A program made the translations under genes and the position numbers. The notes below the pieces were generated by a model, which worked only from the letters and a program-made list of their open reading frames with translations, had not been told where the DNA came from and ran no database searches. Positions 21,277-29,916 of a stretch of 64,000 bases of DNA are shown one piece after another. Source of the DNA: an uncultured Collinsella sp. (GTDB lineage Bacteria > Actinomycetota > Coriobacteriia > Coriobacteriales > Coriobacteriaceae); the NCBI GenBank assembly GCA_902491765.1, contig CABUIY010000002.1:1-64000 (forward strand), written 5' to 3'. The stretch's first letter is position 1, and every line of letters starts with the position of its first letter.

Positions 21277-22890
21277 ATGGCCATCATCAACAAGGGTATG
21301 TCCAGGCGTTCGTTCCTCGGCCTCACCGGCAGCGTCGCTGCTGTCGCAGGGCTTGGTCTCACCGGCTGCGGTGGCAGCTCTAGCGACGAGGGTTCCGCTT
21401 CCGGTTCCACCGATTCCGCCAACCGTGGCGGCGGCGTGATCACCGCTGGTTCCGCTTACGCTCCGTCCAGCTTCGATCCCGCCAGCACCGGCTCCGCTGT
21501 GGGCCTGGGTGCTAACTGGCACGTCGTCGAGGGCCTCTACGGCATCGATTACCACGACTACAGCACCTTCAACGAGCTCGCCACCGACGATCCCAAGTCT
21601 GTGGACGACACCACTTTCGAGGTCACCATCCGCAAGGGCGCCAAGTTCTCCGATGGCACCGAGGTCACCGCTGACGATGTCGTTGCCTCCTACACCGCTT
21701 GCGCCGCTTCCGCTACCTACGCTCCGTTCTTCCAGCCCTTCGAGTCCATCGAGGCCAAGGACGCCAGCACCGTGACGGTCAAGACCAAGGTCCCCAACTT
21801 CTCCCTGCTCAAGGATCGTCTGGCCATCGTCCGCGTTACCCCGGCCACCCAGACCGAGGAGGATCGCGCCAAGCAGCCGATCGGCTCCGGCCCCTGGATG
21901 TACGACTCTATCTCCGATACCGAGATCACCCTGGTTCCCAACCCCGAGTACAACGGTGAGTATGCTGCCGAGGATAAGAAGATCCAGTACAGCATCCTGA
22001 CCGACCCCACCGCTCGCGTTACCGCTCAGCAGGAGGGCTCCACGCTCGTTATGGAGCTCGTTACCGCTGACGCCGTCGACCAGCTCGAGAGCGCCGGCTG
22101 CAAGATCGATAACGTTCAGGGTTTCGGCACCCGCTTCATCATGTTCAACGTCGCCAAGGAGCCTTGGAACAACGTCAAGGTCCGTCAGGCTGTCATGTAT
22201 GCGCTCGACACCGAGAAGATGGTCAGCAACACCTTCGCCGGCCTTGCCACCGCTGCCAGCTGCTACCTGCCCAAGAGCTTCACCAACTATCATGAGGCCT
22301 CCACGGTGTACAAGACCGACGCCAAGAAGGCTAAGAAGCTCATTGAGGAGTCTGGCATCACCCCGGGTGCCATCACCCTGCGCACCACCGACAACGAGCA
22401 GATTAAGGGCATGGCCGCCCAGGTCAAGAACGACCTCGACGCTCTCGGCTTCGATGTGACCATCCAGACCGATACCTCGCCGGCCACCTACGCTGCCATC
22501 GACGGCGGCGAGGCCTACGATATCCTCCTTGCCCCTGGCGATCCTTCCTGCTTCGGCGCCGACCCCGACCTACTGCTCAACTGGTGGTACGGCGACAACG
22601 TCTGGATGCAGACCCGTTGCCCGTGGAAGGAGTCCGCTGAGTGGCAGAAGCTCCACGGCCTCATGGATGAGGCTCTTGCCGCCGAGGGCGACGAGCAGCA
22701 GAAGAAGTGGAACGAGTGCTTCGACATCATTGCCGACAACGCCGTTCTGTACCCCGTTGTCCATGTCAAGACCGTCTCCGCTTCCTGGGACGATCCGTCC
22801 ACTGCGCCCAACGGCGAGGCCCTCGATGGCTTCAAGGGCATCGGCACGACGAGCATGTCCTTCAGGGGCGTTGCGACCGTCAAGGCGTAA
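21277..22890 (+). CDS. Solute-binding lipoprotein, peptide family 5, probable sialic acid binder
   Basis: A 537-residue periplasmic-type binding protein of the OppA/DppA/NikA family (SBP family 5). The signal carries a twin-arginine motif SRRSFLG (residues 9-15) and a lipobox LTGC with the lipidated Cys at 31, so export by Tat followed by lipid anchoring is likely. By family it would capture peptides. However, it is followed by permease and ATPase genes and then nanA, nanK and nanE, which fits the SatA branch of sialic acid transporters. The ATG at 21277 has AGGAGA upstream. Unusually uniform codon use (GCC, CGC, AAG) suggests high expression. The ligand is inferred from context only. Confidence 0.85.
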   Translation: MAIINKGMSRRSFLGLTGSVAAVAGLGLTGCGGSSSDEGSASGSTDSANRGGGVITAGSAYAPSSFDPASTGSAVGLGANWHVVEGLYGIDYHDYSTFNELATDDPKSVDDTTFEVTIRKGAKFSDGTEVTADDVVASYTACAASATYAPFFQPFESIEAKDASTVTVKTKVPNFSLLKDRLAIVRVTPATQTEEDRAKQPIGSGPWMYDSISDTEITLVPNPEYNGEYAAEDKKIQYSILTDPTARVTAQQEGSTLVMELVTADAVDQLESAGCKIDNVQGFGTRFIMFNVAKEPWNNVKVRQAVMYALDTEKMVSNTFAGLATAASCYLPKSFTNYHEASTVYKTDAKKAKKLIEESGITPGAITLRTTDNEQIKGMAAQVKNDLDALGFDVTIQTDTSPATYAAIDGGEAYDILLAPGDPSCFGADPDLLLNWWYGDNVWMQTRCPWKESAEWQKLHGLMDEALAAEGDEQQKKWNECFDIIADNAVLYPVVHVKTVSASWDDPSTAPNGEALDGFKGIGTTSMSFRGVATVKA

Positions 22891-22952
22891 GACTCGCTTG
22901 AGTCTGTATGCAGGATGTCGGTCGTTGGGACCGTATCCTCATAGTTGAAACA

Positions 22953-22986
22953 AAGACCCGGGCGGCAACGATGTCGCTCGGGTCTT
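22953..22986 (+). terminator. Attenuating hairpin between binding protein and permease
   Basis: AAGACCCG (22953-22960) pairs with CGGGTCTT (22979-22986), extended inward by a G-T and GCG/CGC, giving 12 bp. Such hairpins after a binding-protein gene commonly make it more abundant than the permease. Confidence 0.7.
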
Positions 22987-23047
22987 GTAATGAGTATCCG
23001 TACTCATATACCAGTTGGTCCTACCGACAAAAGAAAGGGGAGAGAAC

Positions 23048-24004
23048 GTGAACAACTTGCTACGTTTGATTGGAAGGCGTCTTGTGGCGCTGCCGATCAT
23101 GGCATTGGGCGTCACCGTCCTGGTGTTCTTCCTTATGTCGTTCTCCAAGACCGACCCCGCCTACACGGCGTTGGGTGACGGTGCCTCGCCCGAGGCGGTT
23201 GCCGAGTACCATGAGAAGTATGGTCTGGACGACCCCTGGCCCGTGCGCTACGTGCGCTATATGGGCGATCTGATCCATGGCGACATGGGCACCTATGGTG
23301 CTGCTCGCAACTCCGTTGCCAAGCGCATCTCCACGGCCCTGCCCGTCACGATGCAGCTGACCTTCATCGGTCTTGCCATCGGTGCGGTCGTTTCGTTTTT
23401 GCTCGGCGTCATCGCGGCACTGTATCGCGACAAATGGCCGGACCAAGTGATCCGCGTCTTTTCCATCGCCGGCTTGGCAACCCCGTCGTTCTGGCTTGCC
23501 GTTCTGTTGATCCTGCTGTTCTCTTCCTACCTTAAGGTGCTCCCGGCATCGGGTGCTCTGCCTCACTTCACCACGAATCCGGTTGGCTATCTGGGACGTA
23601 TGATCATGCCCGCTATCGCCTTGGCATTTCCGCTGACGGGCCAGATGACTCGTATCGTGCGTACCGCCATGGTCGAGGAGCTCGACAAGGATTATGTCCG
23701 TATGGCTCGCGGCGCCGGCGTTCCCGAGAAGGTCGTCGTCGGCATCAACGTTCTTCGCAATGCGCTGATCACCCCGGTCACCACCCTCGGTCTTAAGATC
23801 GGTTACCTCATGGGCGGCGCCGTCGTCATCGAGGTTATCTTCAACCTCCCCGGCATGGGCACCGCGATTCTGCAGGGCGTTCAGGGCAACGAGGCGAACC
23901 TGGTTCAGGGCGTCGTCATCGTCGTTGCTCTTGCCTTCATCATCATCAACATCGTGGTTGACATGCTCTACCTGCTCATCAACCCGCGCATCAGGACGGT
24001 GTAG
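23048..24004 (+). CDS. ABC transporter permease, SatB/DppB-like
   Basis: A 318-residue inner-membrane permease of the DppB/OppB family. The N-terminal LLRLIGRRLVALP segment and a first membrane helix are followed by the family's extracellular domain and five more helices. The EAA loop, with DYVRMARGAGVPEKVV, contacts the ATPases. The GTG at 23048 is chosen because GGGGAGAG lies just before it. It pairs with the permease half of the next gene, which starts three bases after its stop codon. Confidence 0.88.
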   Translation: MNNLLRLIGRRLVALPIMALGVTVLVFFLMSFSKTDPAYTALGDGASPEAVAEYHEKYGLDDPWPVRYVRYMGDLIHGDMGTYGAARNSVAKRISTALPVTMQLTFIGLAIGAVVSFLLGVIAALYRDKWPDQVIRVFSIAGLATPSFWLAVLLILLFSSYLKVLPASGALPHFTTNPVGYLGRMIMPAIALAFPLTGQMTRIVRTAMVEELDKDYVRMARGAGVPEKVVVGINVLRNALITPVTTLGLKIGYLMGGAVVIEVIFNLPGMGTAILQGVQGNEANLVQGVVIVVALAFIIINIVVDMLYLLINPRIRTV

Positions 24005-24007
24005 ATT

Positions 24008-26023
24008 ATGGTAAAGATTCGAGAGAAGCAAACCGAGCAGCTCGAGAAGGCTGCCTCCAAGGGGCTCAAGCTCGGTGGCTGGAAGAAGATGACGCTGTCT
24101 TCTAAGATTGCCGCCGTCGTGCTGGTGCTGGTCGCCCTGACTGCGATTCTGGCGCCCCTTCTTGCCCCCTATAGCCCGGTCGAGATCTTTACGGCTCGCC
24201 AGGCTCCCGGCAACGGATTTATCTTCGGTACCGACGATAAGGGTCGCGACATTCTGTCGCGTATGCTCTACGGTGGTCGTTACTCGCTGATTATCGGCTT
24301 TGGCGCCACCGCCATGGCTCTGGTCTGCGGCTCGGTCGTGGGCGCCCTTGCAGCGGTTTCGCGCAAGGCCGTCTCCGAGACGATCATGCGTATCTTGGAC
24401 ATCATCATGTCCATCCCGGGCATCGCCCTCGCGGCCGTCTTCGTCTCCATCCTGGGCAACTCCGTGCCGTCGATCATCTTCGCCATCGGCTTTATGTACA
24501 CTCCGCAGATTGCCCGTATCGTACGCGCCAATATCGTGTCCGAGTACGGCGAGGACTATGTCCGCGCGGTCATCGTTTCCGGCGCCAAGGCTCCGTGGAT
24601 TTTGATCAAGCATGTTCTGCGTAACTGCATCGCCCCGATCATGGTCTTCACCGTTACCCTGGTCGCCGACGCCATCATCTTCGAGGCCTCGCTGACCTTC
24701 ATCGGCGCTGGTATCCAGGAGCCCACCGCTACCTGGGGCAACATCCTCGCCGACGCCCGCGGCGGCGTGCTCGCCGGCCGTTGGTGGCAGGCGCTGTTCC
24801 CGGGCCTGGCCATCATGATCACCTGCCTGGCGCTCAACATCCTTTCCGAGGGCATTACCGACGCCATGGCCGCTGCTCCCTCCGCCGCCCTGGATCCTAC
24901 CGATTCCTCCAAGCGTCGCGAGGCCGATCTGCTGGTCTCCGACCCCGTTCGCGCCTACAAGGAGCAGGCCCAGTCCCTCGCCGCTCGCCTTGGCGCCCTG
25001 CGCGATGTCGAGCTCAAGCGTGACGATCGCCACGTGCCCGACGAGTCCGTTGAGCCGATTCTCTCGGTCCGTGACTTCTGCATCCAGTTTGAGCATCACG
25101 GCGATATCAACGTCGTCGACCATGTCAACTTTGACGTTCGTCCTGGTCAGACCATGGGCCTGGTGGGCGAGTCCGGTTGCGGTAAGTCCATCACCACGCT
25201 GGCCATCATGGGCCTGACCGACGATGACGAGCATCTTTCCGGCGAGGTCCTCTGGGAGGGCCGTGACCTGCTCAAGATGAGCAAGAAGGAGTGGTTCGGC
25301 CTGCGCGGTACCGATATCGCTATGGTCTATCAGGATGCCCTGTCCTCACTCAACCCCTCCATGCTCATCTCTGCCCAGATGAAGCAGCTCACCAAGCGCG
25401 GCGGAACCCGCAGCGCCGAGGAGCTCCTGGAGCTCGTCGGCCTCGATCCCAAGCGCACGCTCGAGAGCTATCCGCATGAGCTCTCCGGCGGCCAGCGTCA
25501 GCGTGTCCTGATCGCTATGGCCCTTACCCGCGACCCCAAGCTGGTCATCTGCGACGAGCCCACGACCGCTCTGGACGTTACCGTTCAGAAGCAGGTCATC
25601 AAGCTGCTCAACGATCTTCAGGCCAAGCTCGGCTTTGCCATGATCTTCGTTTCGCACGACCTGGCGCTGGTCGCCGAGGTCGCCCACAACATCACGGTTA
25701 TGTACGCTGGCCAGGTTATCGAGCAGGCGCCCACCAAGGAGCTGCTCACTAACCCGATCCACGAGTACACCCGCGGTCTTCTGGGTTCCGTTCTGTCCAT
25801 CGAGAGCGGTTCGGGCCGCCTGCACCAGGTGCCCGGCGCCGTTCCGAGTCCGCGCGATTTCCCCAAGGGCGATCGCTTCGCGCCCCGCTCGAGCCATCCG
25901 CGTATTGGCCTGGACACCCGTCCGGTCTTCAAGCGCGTGCCCGGCACCGAGCACTTCTATTCCGAGCTCCCCGACGAGGTGCTCAAGGCAAATGGTTTGA
26001 CCCCTCACGCGGAGGTGATGTAG
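24008..26023 (+). CDS. Permease-ATPase fusion, SatC-like
   Basis: A 671-residue protein joining two subunits that are separate in most peptide transporters. Residues 1-295 are a DppC-type permease with an N-terminal helix, FGTDDKGRDILSR, and an EAA loop (DYVRAVIVSGAKAP). After a linker of about 50 charged residues comes a DppD-type ATPase. It has Walker A GESGCGKS near 386, LSGGQRQR, and Walker B LVICDEPTTALD. A C-terminal oligopeptide-binding-type tail follows. The frame is continuous with no sign of a frameshift, so the fusion looks genuine. I recall a similar fusion in the Haemophilus ducreyi Sat system, which would support a sialic acid role, but I cannot check it here. Confidence 0.9.
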   Translation: MVKIREKQTEQLEKAASKGLKLGGWKKMTLSSKIAAVVLVLVALTAILAPLLAPYSPVEIFTARQAPGNGFIFGTDDKGRDILSRMLYGGRYSLIIGFGATAMALVCGSVVGALAAVSRKAVSETIMRILDIIMSIPGIALAAVFVSILGNSVPSIIFAIGFMYTPQIARIVRANIVSEYGEDYVRAVIVSGAKAPWILIKHVLRNCIAPIMVFTVTLVADAIIFEASLTFIGAGIQEPTATWGNILADARGGVLAGRWWQALFPGLAIMITCLALNILSEGITDAMAAAPSAALDPTDSSKRREADLLVSDPVRAYKEQAQSLAARLGALRDVELKRDDRHVPDESVEPILSVRDFCIQFEHHGDINVVDHVNFDVRPGQTMGLVGESGCGKSITTLAIMGLTDDDEHLSGEVLWEGRDLLKMSKKEWFGLRGTDIAMVYQDALSSLNPSMLISAQMKQLTKRGGTRSAEELLELVGLDPKRTLESYPHELSGGQRQRVLIAMALTRDPKLVICDEPTTALDVTVQKQVIKLLNDLQAKLGFAMIFVSHDLALVAEVAHNITVMYAGQVIEQAPTKELLTNPIHEYTRGLLGSVLSIESGSGRLHQVPGAVPSPRDFPKGDRFAPRSSHPRIGLDTRPVFKRVPGTEHFYSELPDEVLKANGLTPHAEVM

Positions 26024-26851
26024 ATGAGCGAGACCGCAGTCAACGGCGTCGATCCGATCATCTTCCTTGATGACGTCCACGTCACCTTTAGGACCCGTAC
26101 CGGCTCGATTCTGCACCCCAACCTGGTTCACGCCGTCCAGGGTGTAACGATTAAGCTCATGCCCGGTCAGACGATCGGCATCGTCGGCGAGTCCGGTTGC
26201 GGTAAGTCCACCACCGCTAACGTCATGTGCGGCCTGCAGGCCCCCACGAGCGGCAAGGTCTACTTTAAGGGCAAGGACGTTACCAAACGTACCGCCGAGG
26301 ACCGTCGCCACATGGGTCGCGTCATCTCGGTCGTGTTCCAGAACCCGGCCACGGCGCTCAACCCCCGCATGGTCGTTCGCGAGCAGCTGCTCGACCCCAT
26401 GCGCGTCCACAACCTGGGTACCGAGGCCGAGCAGGAGAAGCGCGTCAAGGAACTCTTGGAGCTCACCGGTCTGCCCAGCTCCGCTGCCGAGGTTCTTCCC
26501 GGCCAGCTTTCGGGCGGCCAGCGTCAGCGCGTCGCAATTGCCCGTGCCCTGTCGCTGAACCCCGATGCCATCATCGCCGACGAGCCCACCTCGGCTCTGG
26601 ACGTTTCGGTTCGCGCGCAGATTCTGAACCTGCTGACCGACCTTAAGAAGGAGCTCGGCCTGGCCATGGTGTTCATCAGCCATGACATCCAGACGGTCCG
26701 CTATATCTCTGACGACATCATCGTTATGAATGGCGGCAAGATCGTCGAGCAGGGCGAGGCCAAGCAGGTCTTCCAGCACCCCCAGGACCCCTACACCAAG
26801 ATGCTGCTCGGCGCTGCGCCGTCGCTGCTGCACCCCAAGCTCGGCGAGTAG
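26024..26851 (+). CDS. ABC transporter ATPase, SatD/DppF-like
   Basis: A 275-residue nucleotide-binding subunit. Walker A GESGCGKST lies near residue 53, LSGGQRQR near 162, and Walker B AIIADEPTSALD near 182. It starts directly after the fusion gene's stop codon and would form a heterodimer with that protein's ATPase half. It is shorter at the C-terminus than typical DppF and lacks the cysteine-containing tail. Clustering with nan genes suggests sialic acid uptake. Confidence 0.9.
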   Translation: MSETAVNGVDPIIFLDDVHVTFRTRTGSILHPNLVHAVQGVTIKLMPGQTIGIVGESGCGKSTTANVMCGLQAPTSGKVYFKGKDVTKRTAEDRRHMGRVISVVFQNPATALNPRMVVREQLLDPMRVHNLGTEAEQEKRVKELLELTGLPSSAAEVLPGQLSGGQRQRVAIARALSLNPDAIIADEPTSALDVSVRAQILNLLTDLKKELGLAMVFISHDIQTVRYISDDIIVMNGGKIVEQGEAKQVFQHPQDPYTKMLLGAAPSLLHPKLGE

Positions 26852-26869
26852 CCTCTCGCTTTCCCTCCC

Positions 26870-26897
26870 GTGCGCCCGGTTCCCTTGCCGGGCGCAC
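26870..26897 (+). terminator. Hairpin between transporter and esterase genes
   Basis: A perfect 10-bp stem (GTGCGCCCGG with CCGGGCGCAC) has an 8-base loop. It has no T-run, so it may be a partial terminator or a 3' stabilising structure. Confidence 0.6.
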
Positions 26898-26933
26898 CTC
26901 CGTTGCGATTTCGAAAGGTTGGGTTCACGAGCC

Positions 26934-27911
26934 ATGCCAAGTGCTCAGGAGCTACAACATCAATTTGGTGAATATCGAGGCGCCATGCCCCGTCCATCAG
27001 ATTTCGATCTCTTTTGGAAGGATCGCATGGCCGAGGCCGACGCCGTCGGGCTTGACTATGCGATCGAGGCGGCATCGGTCGCCGATGCCGCGACCTGCCA
27101 GCTTTTCGACCTCTGGTATACCGGCATGTGTGGCGCCCGCCTGCATGCCAAGTATCTCAAGCCGGTTTCGGACGATCCCGTGCCGCTGGTGTTACAGTTC
27201 CACGGCTATCCGGGTGCAAGCCGCAGCTGGTTCGAGCAGGCGTCGTTTGCGGGCATGGGCATGGCACTCATCGCCCTCGACTGCCCCGGCCAGGGTGGCC
27301 CCTCCGAGGATATTGGTGGATTTGAAGGCACAACGGTCGCGGGCCATATTGTCGCCGGTATCGACGGCGACCCGGCCAACCTCTACTTTGTTCGCCTACA
27401 TCAGGATATCCGCATTCTGTGCCGTATCGTTCGCGAGCTCGAGGGCATCGATCTTACCCGCGTGTATGTGAACGGCGCATCGCAGGGTGGCGGTTTGGGT
27501 ATTGCGACCTGCGCGCTTAACAGCGAGCTTATCAATCGCGCCGCCATCCTCTATCCCTTCTTATCGGATTTCCGCCTGGTTTGGGATCTGGACGCCGACG
27601 ATATTGCCTACGAGGGTCTGCGCTATTGGTCGCGCTGGTTTGACGAGGACTCGACTCGTATTGAGGAGGCCTATGCCAAGCTGGCGTACTTCGATTCCAA
27701 GAACTTTGCTCCCATGGTCAAATGCCCCGTGCTGTTTGGCACGGGCACAGCCGATATCGTCTGTCCGCCGGCGACGCAGTTTGCGGTCTACAACAACCTG
27801 GCCTGCGAGAAGCGACACGAGTTCTTTGAGGGCTTTGGCCACGAGGAGATTCAGGACTTTGATGATCTGATCATTCCGTTTTTCTGCGAGGGAGGGGAGG
27901 CTCATGTCTAA
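26934..27911 (+). CDS. AXE1-family acetyl esterase, probable sialate O-acetylesterase
   Basis: A 325-residue alpha/beta hydrolase of the acetyl xylan esterase/cephalosporin deacetylase type. The oxyanion segment QFHGYPG lies near residue 88 and the nucleophile Ser183 in GASQGGG. A catalytic Asp is likely in GTGTADIVCPP near 280, and a His in GFGHEE near 310. Its place between a sialic acid transporter and nanA suggests that it removes O-acetyl groups from sialic acid. The pneumococcal nan locus holds an AXE1-type esterase with that reported role. The ATG at 26934 has only a distant AAAGG, so the start is less certain. It overlaps the next gene by eight bases. Confidence 0.83.
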   Translation: MPSAQELQHQFGEYRGAMPRPSDFDLFWKDRMAEADAVGLDYAIEAASVADAATCQLFDLWYTGMCGARLHAKYLKPVSDDPVPLVLQFHGYPGASRSWFEQASFAGMGMALIALDCPGQGGPSEDIGGFEGTTVAGHIVAGIDGDPANLYFVRLHQDIRILCRIVRELEGIDLTRVYVNGASQGGGLGIATCALNSELINRAAILYPFLSDFRLVWDLDADDIAYEGLRYWSRWFDEDSTRIEEAYAKLAYFDSKNFAPMVKCPVLFGTGTADIVCPPATQFAVYNNLACEKRHEFFEGFGHEEIQDFDDLIIPFFCEGGEAHV

Positions 27912-28755
27912 ATGCGAGAGCAATGTTGACGAGCTGATTGTCCCCGGACTCGTGGGAATTCCTGGAACGGTTTCGTCAAGGCTCGCAGAATATCGGGACT
28001 GGCGCGGTGATGTCCAAGCAGATGTTTCTGATTTAGAGACATGCGCTTCGAATCTTGAGATTCAAGGCCTGGCCATTACGGCGATTGACTTTGTTAACCC
28101 CTGCGCCCGTTACTCGGAGGTCTCCTTTGAGCTCGGTGACGATGCGATTCACGCTCGTTTGATCGAGCCTGTCGGTCGTGCCCGAGTATCTGAGCGCGTG
28201 CCGTTGTGCCTGATGTTCCACGACATCGATCGGCCTGTGCGCGGCTGGCATCACATGACGAGATTTGCCGCCATGGGATATGCCGTCCTCGCGCTGGATG
28301 ACGATGTTGCTGGTGCGGACGACCTGCAGCAGGGGATTACCTCGCCTGCTTTTGTCAGGCGCGTCCGTTGGGGCTGCGCGTTGGCGAAGGTGGCGCGCAA
28401 TCTTGATGGCATGGACCCCGACCGCATCTTTGCATGGGGCGAGGGTCTTGGCGGCGGAGTCACGCTGGCGGTTTCTGCTCTGGACGAGCGGGGCCTCGCC
28501 TGCACGGCGGTTGCCAATCCGCTTCCTGGCGGCCTCGAGGCGCTGTCGTCTCGGGTGCGCGGATCGGTGCTCATGGGCACATCGCTTATGGATACCGTGA
28601 GCGATTCCAAGGATCAGTTTGCCGTATTCAACGGTCTTGAGTGTGACCGGAGGCATATCATCTATGCAAAATACGCTCACGAGCGCATCAATGCGTTCGA
28701 AAACGAAGTCGTCGACTTTTTTAACCAAACGTTCTACTCGTGTTCTTTGGCCTAG
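27904..28755 (+). CDS. AXE1-like esterase paralogue lacking the nucleophile serine
   Basis: A 283-residue protein that aligns by eye with the esterase just upstream. Examples are VPLCLMFHD against VPLVLQFHG, LDGMDPDRIFAWGEGLGGG against LEGIDLTRVYVNGASQGGG, and DQFAVFNGLECDRRH against TQFAVYNNLACEKRH. At the nucleophile elbow GASQG has become GEGLG, so Ser is replaced by Gly181. The oxyanion-loop glycine has become Asp. The acid and histidine regions are partly kept. The open frame is intact and translationally coupled, so this is more likely a pseudoenzyme or partner subunit than a decaying gene. It overlaps the upstream gene by eight bases. Its function is unknown. Confidence 0.78.
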   Translation: MSKCESNVDELIVPGLVGIPGTVSSRLAEYRDWRGDVQADVSDLETCASNLEIQGLAITAIDFVNPCARYSEVSFELGDDAIHARLIEPVGRARVSERVPLCLMFHDIDRPVRGWHHMTRFAAMGYAVLALDDDVAGADDLQQGITSPAFVRRVRWGCALAKVARNLDGMDPDRIFAWGEGLGGGVTLAVSALDERGLACTAVANPLPGGLEALSSRVRGSVLMGTSLMDTVSDSKDQFAVFNGLECDRRHIIYAKYAHERINAFENEVVDFFNQTFYSCSLA

Positions 28756-28823
28756 ACGGCCTGGACACTGCCAACAAGAGTGGGTGGCATAGGGCCGCCC
28801 GCCAGACAGCTAAGGAGATTCTT

Positions 28824-29744
28824 GTGGCAACTCAGAAATTCACCGGCGTTATCCCTCCCGTCGTTGTTCCCGATACCGAAGATCACCAGCTCGACGTTGC
28901 CTCCTTTGAGCGCAGCATCAACCGCATGATCGATGCCGGCGTCGATGGCCTGTTCTTCTTGGGATCCTCGGGCGAGGTCGTCTTCTCCACCGACGAGCGC
29001 CGTCGCCAGATTATCGCCGAGGCCGTTCGTATCGTCGACCACCGTGTGCCTGTTCTGGTCGGCATCATCGATACCGAGACCGAGCGCATGATCGAGCACG
29101 GCAAGGTCGCCCAGGAGCTGGGCGCCGATGCCCTCGTCGCCACCTGCCCGTTCTATGCCCTGCAGGGCATGACCGAGGTCGAGGAGCACTTCCGCATCCT
29201 GCACGAGGAGCTCGACCTGCCCATCTTTGCCTATGACATTCCCGTCTGCGTTCACACCAAGCTCCCCTGGAAGCTCCTTGCCAAGCTCGGCGCCGAGGGC
29301 GTTCTGGCCGGCGTCAAGGATTCCTCGGGTGATGACATCTCGTTCCGCTACCTCGTTCAGGAGAACGAGAAGAACGGCCATCCGATGAGCATTCTCACCG
29401 GCCACGAGGTTGTTGTCGACGGCGCCTACCTCGGTGGCGCCGACGGTTCCGTCCCGGGTCTCGCCAACGTTGAGCCCGAGGGCTACGTGCGTCAGTGGAA
29501 GGCCGCTCAGGCTGGTGACTGGGCTACCGTCAAGGCCGAGCAGGATCGCCTCAATGAGATTTCTCACATCTGGGATGTCACCTCGGGCGTCCAGGGCTAT
29601 GCCGGTGGCGTCGGCGCCTTCAAGACCGCTATGAACCTCATGGGTATCTTCGACAGCCCGACCATGCCGCGCCCGGTGAAGGCCATGACCGGCGAGAACG
29701 TCGAGGCGATTAAGAAGGTCCTCCAGGACAACGGTCTCCTGTAA
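28824..29744 (+). CDS. nanA: N-acetylneuraminate lyase (DapA/NanA superfamily)
   Basis: A 306-residue class I aldolase barrel. The Schiff-base lysine is Lys165 in GVKDSSG, the catalytic Tyr137 lies in AYDIP, and the carboxylate-binding SSGE motif is at 48-51. Members of this superfamily include NanA, DapA and others that differ in few residues. Neighbouring nanK and nanE genes favour cleavage of Neu5Ac to N-acetylmannosamine and pyruvate. The GTG at 28824 has TAAGGAG upstream; the longer frame overlapping the previous gene does not. DapA activity cannot be ruled out by sequence alone. Confidence 0.85.
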   Translation: MATQKFTGVIPPVVVPDTEDHQLDVASFERSINRMIDAGVDGLFFLGSSGEVVFSTDERRRQIIAEAVRIVDHRVPVLVGIIDTETERMIEHGKVAQELGADALVATCPFYALQGMTEVEEHFRILHEELDLPIFAYDIPVCVHTKLPWKLLAKLGAEGVLAGVKDSSGDDISFRYLVQENEKNGHPMSILTGHEVVVDGAYLGGADGSVPGLANVEPEGYVRQWKAAQAGDWATVKAEQDRLNEISHIWDVTSGVQGYAGGVGAFKTAMNLMGIFDSPTMPRPVKAMTGENVEAIKKVLQDNGLL

Positions 29745-29758
29745 AGCTTTCCCGGGCA

Positions 29759-29832
29759 CCCGACCTCGCCGTTCAACCGTGCGGCCATGACCCATTAGGT
29801 CAATGGCCACACGGTTTCTCGGCGATCTCGGG
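29759..29832 (+). terminator. Long imperfect hairpin between nanA and nanK
   Basis: Inner arms AACCGTG-GGCCATGACC (29775-29792) and GGTCAATGGCC-CACGGTT (29799-29816) pair with one mismatch and one bulge. Outer segments CGCCG/CGGCG and CCCGA/TCGGG extend the stem. The rest of the 172-base gap shows only the ribosome site of nanK. Confidence 0.65.
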
Positions 29833-29916
29833 CATCTGGAAAACCTTTACCGCGCTGTGACGGCTAGCCTGACGGCGCATTTCCTGTAGTTGTTTATATC
29901 TTCTAAGGAGAGCGAC

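Noticed and set aside
23060..25234. A 724-residue reverse-strand open frame over the transporter genes, and a similar one at 25346-26935
   Set aside because: Both are low-complexity antisense frames of well-supported transporter genes.
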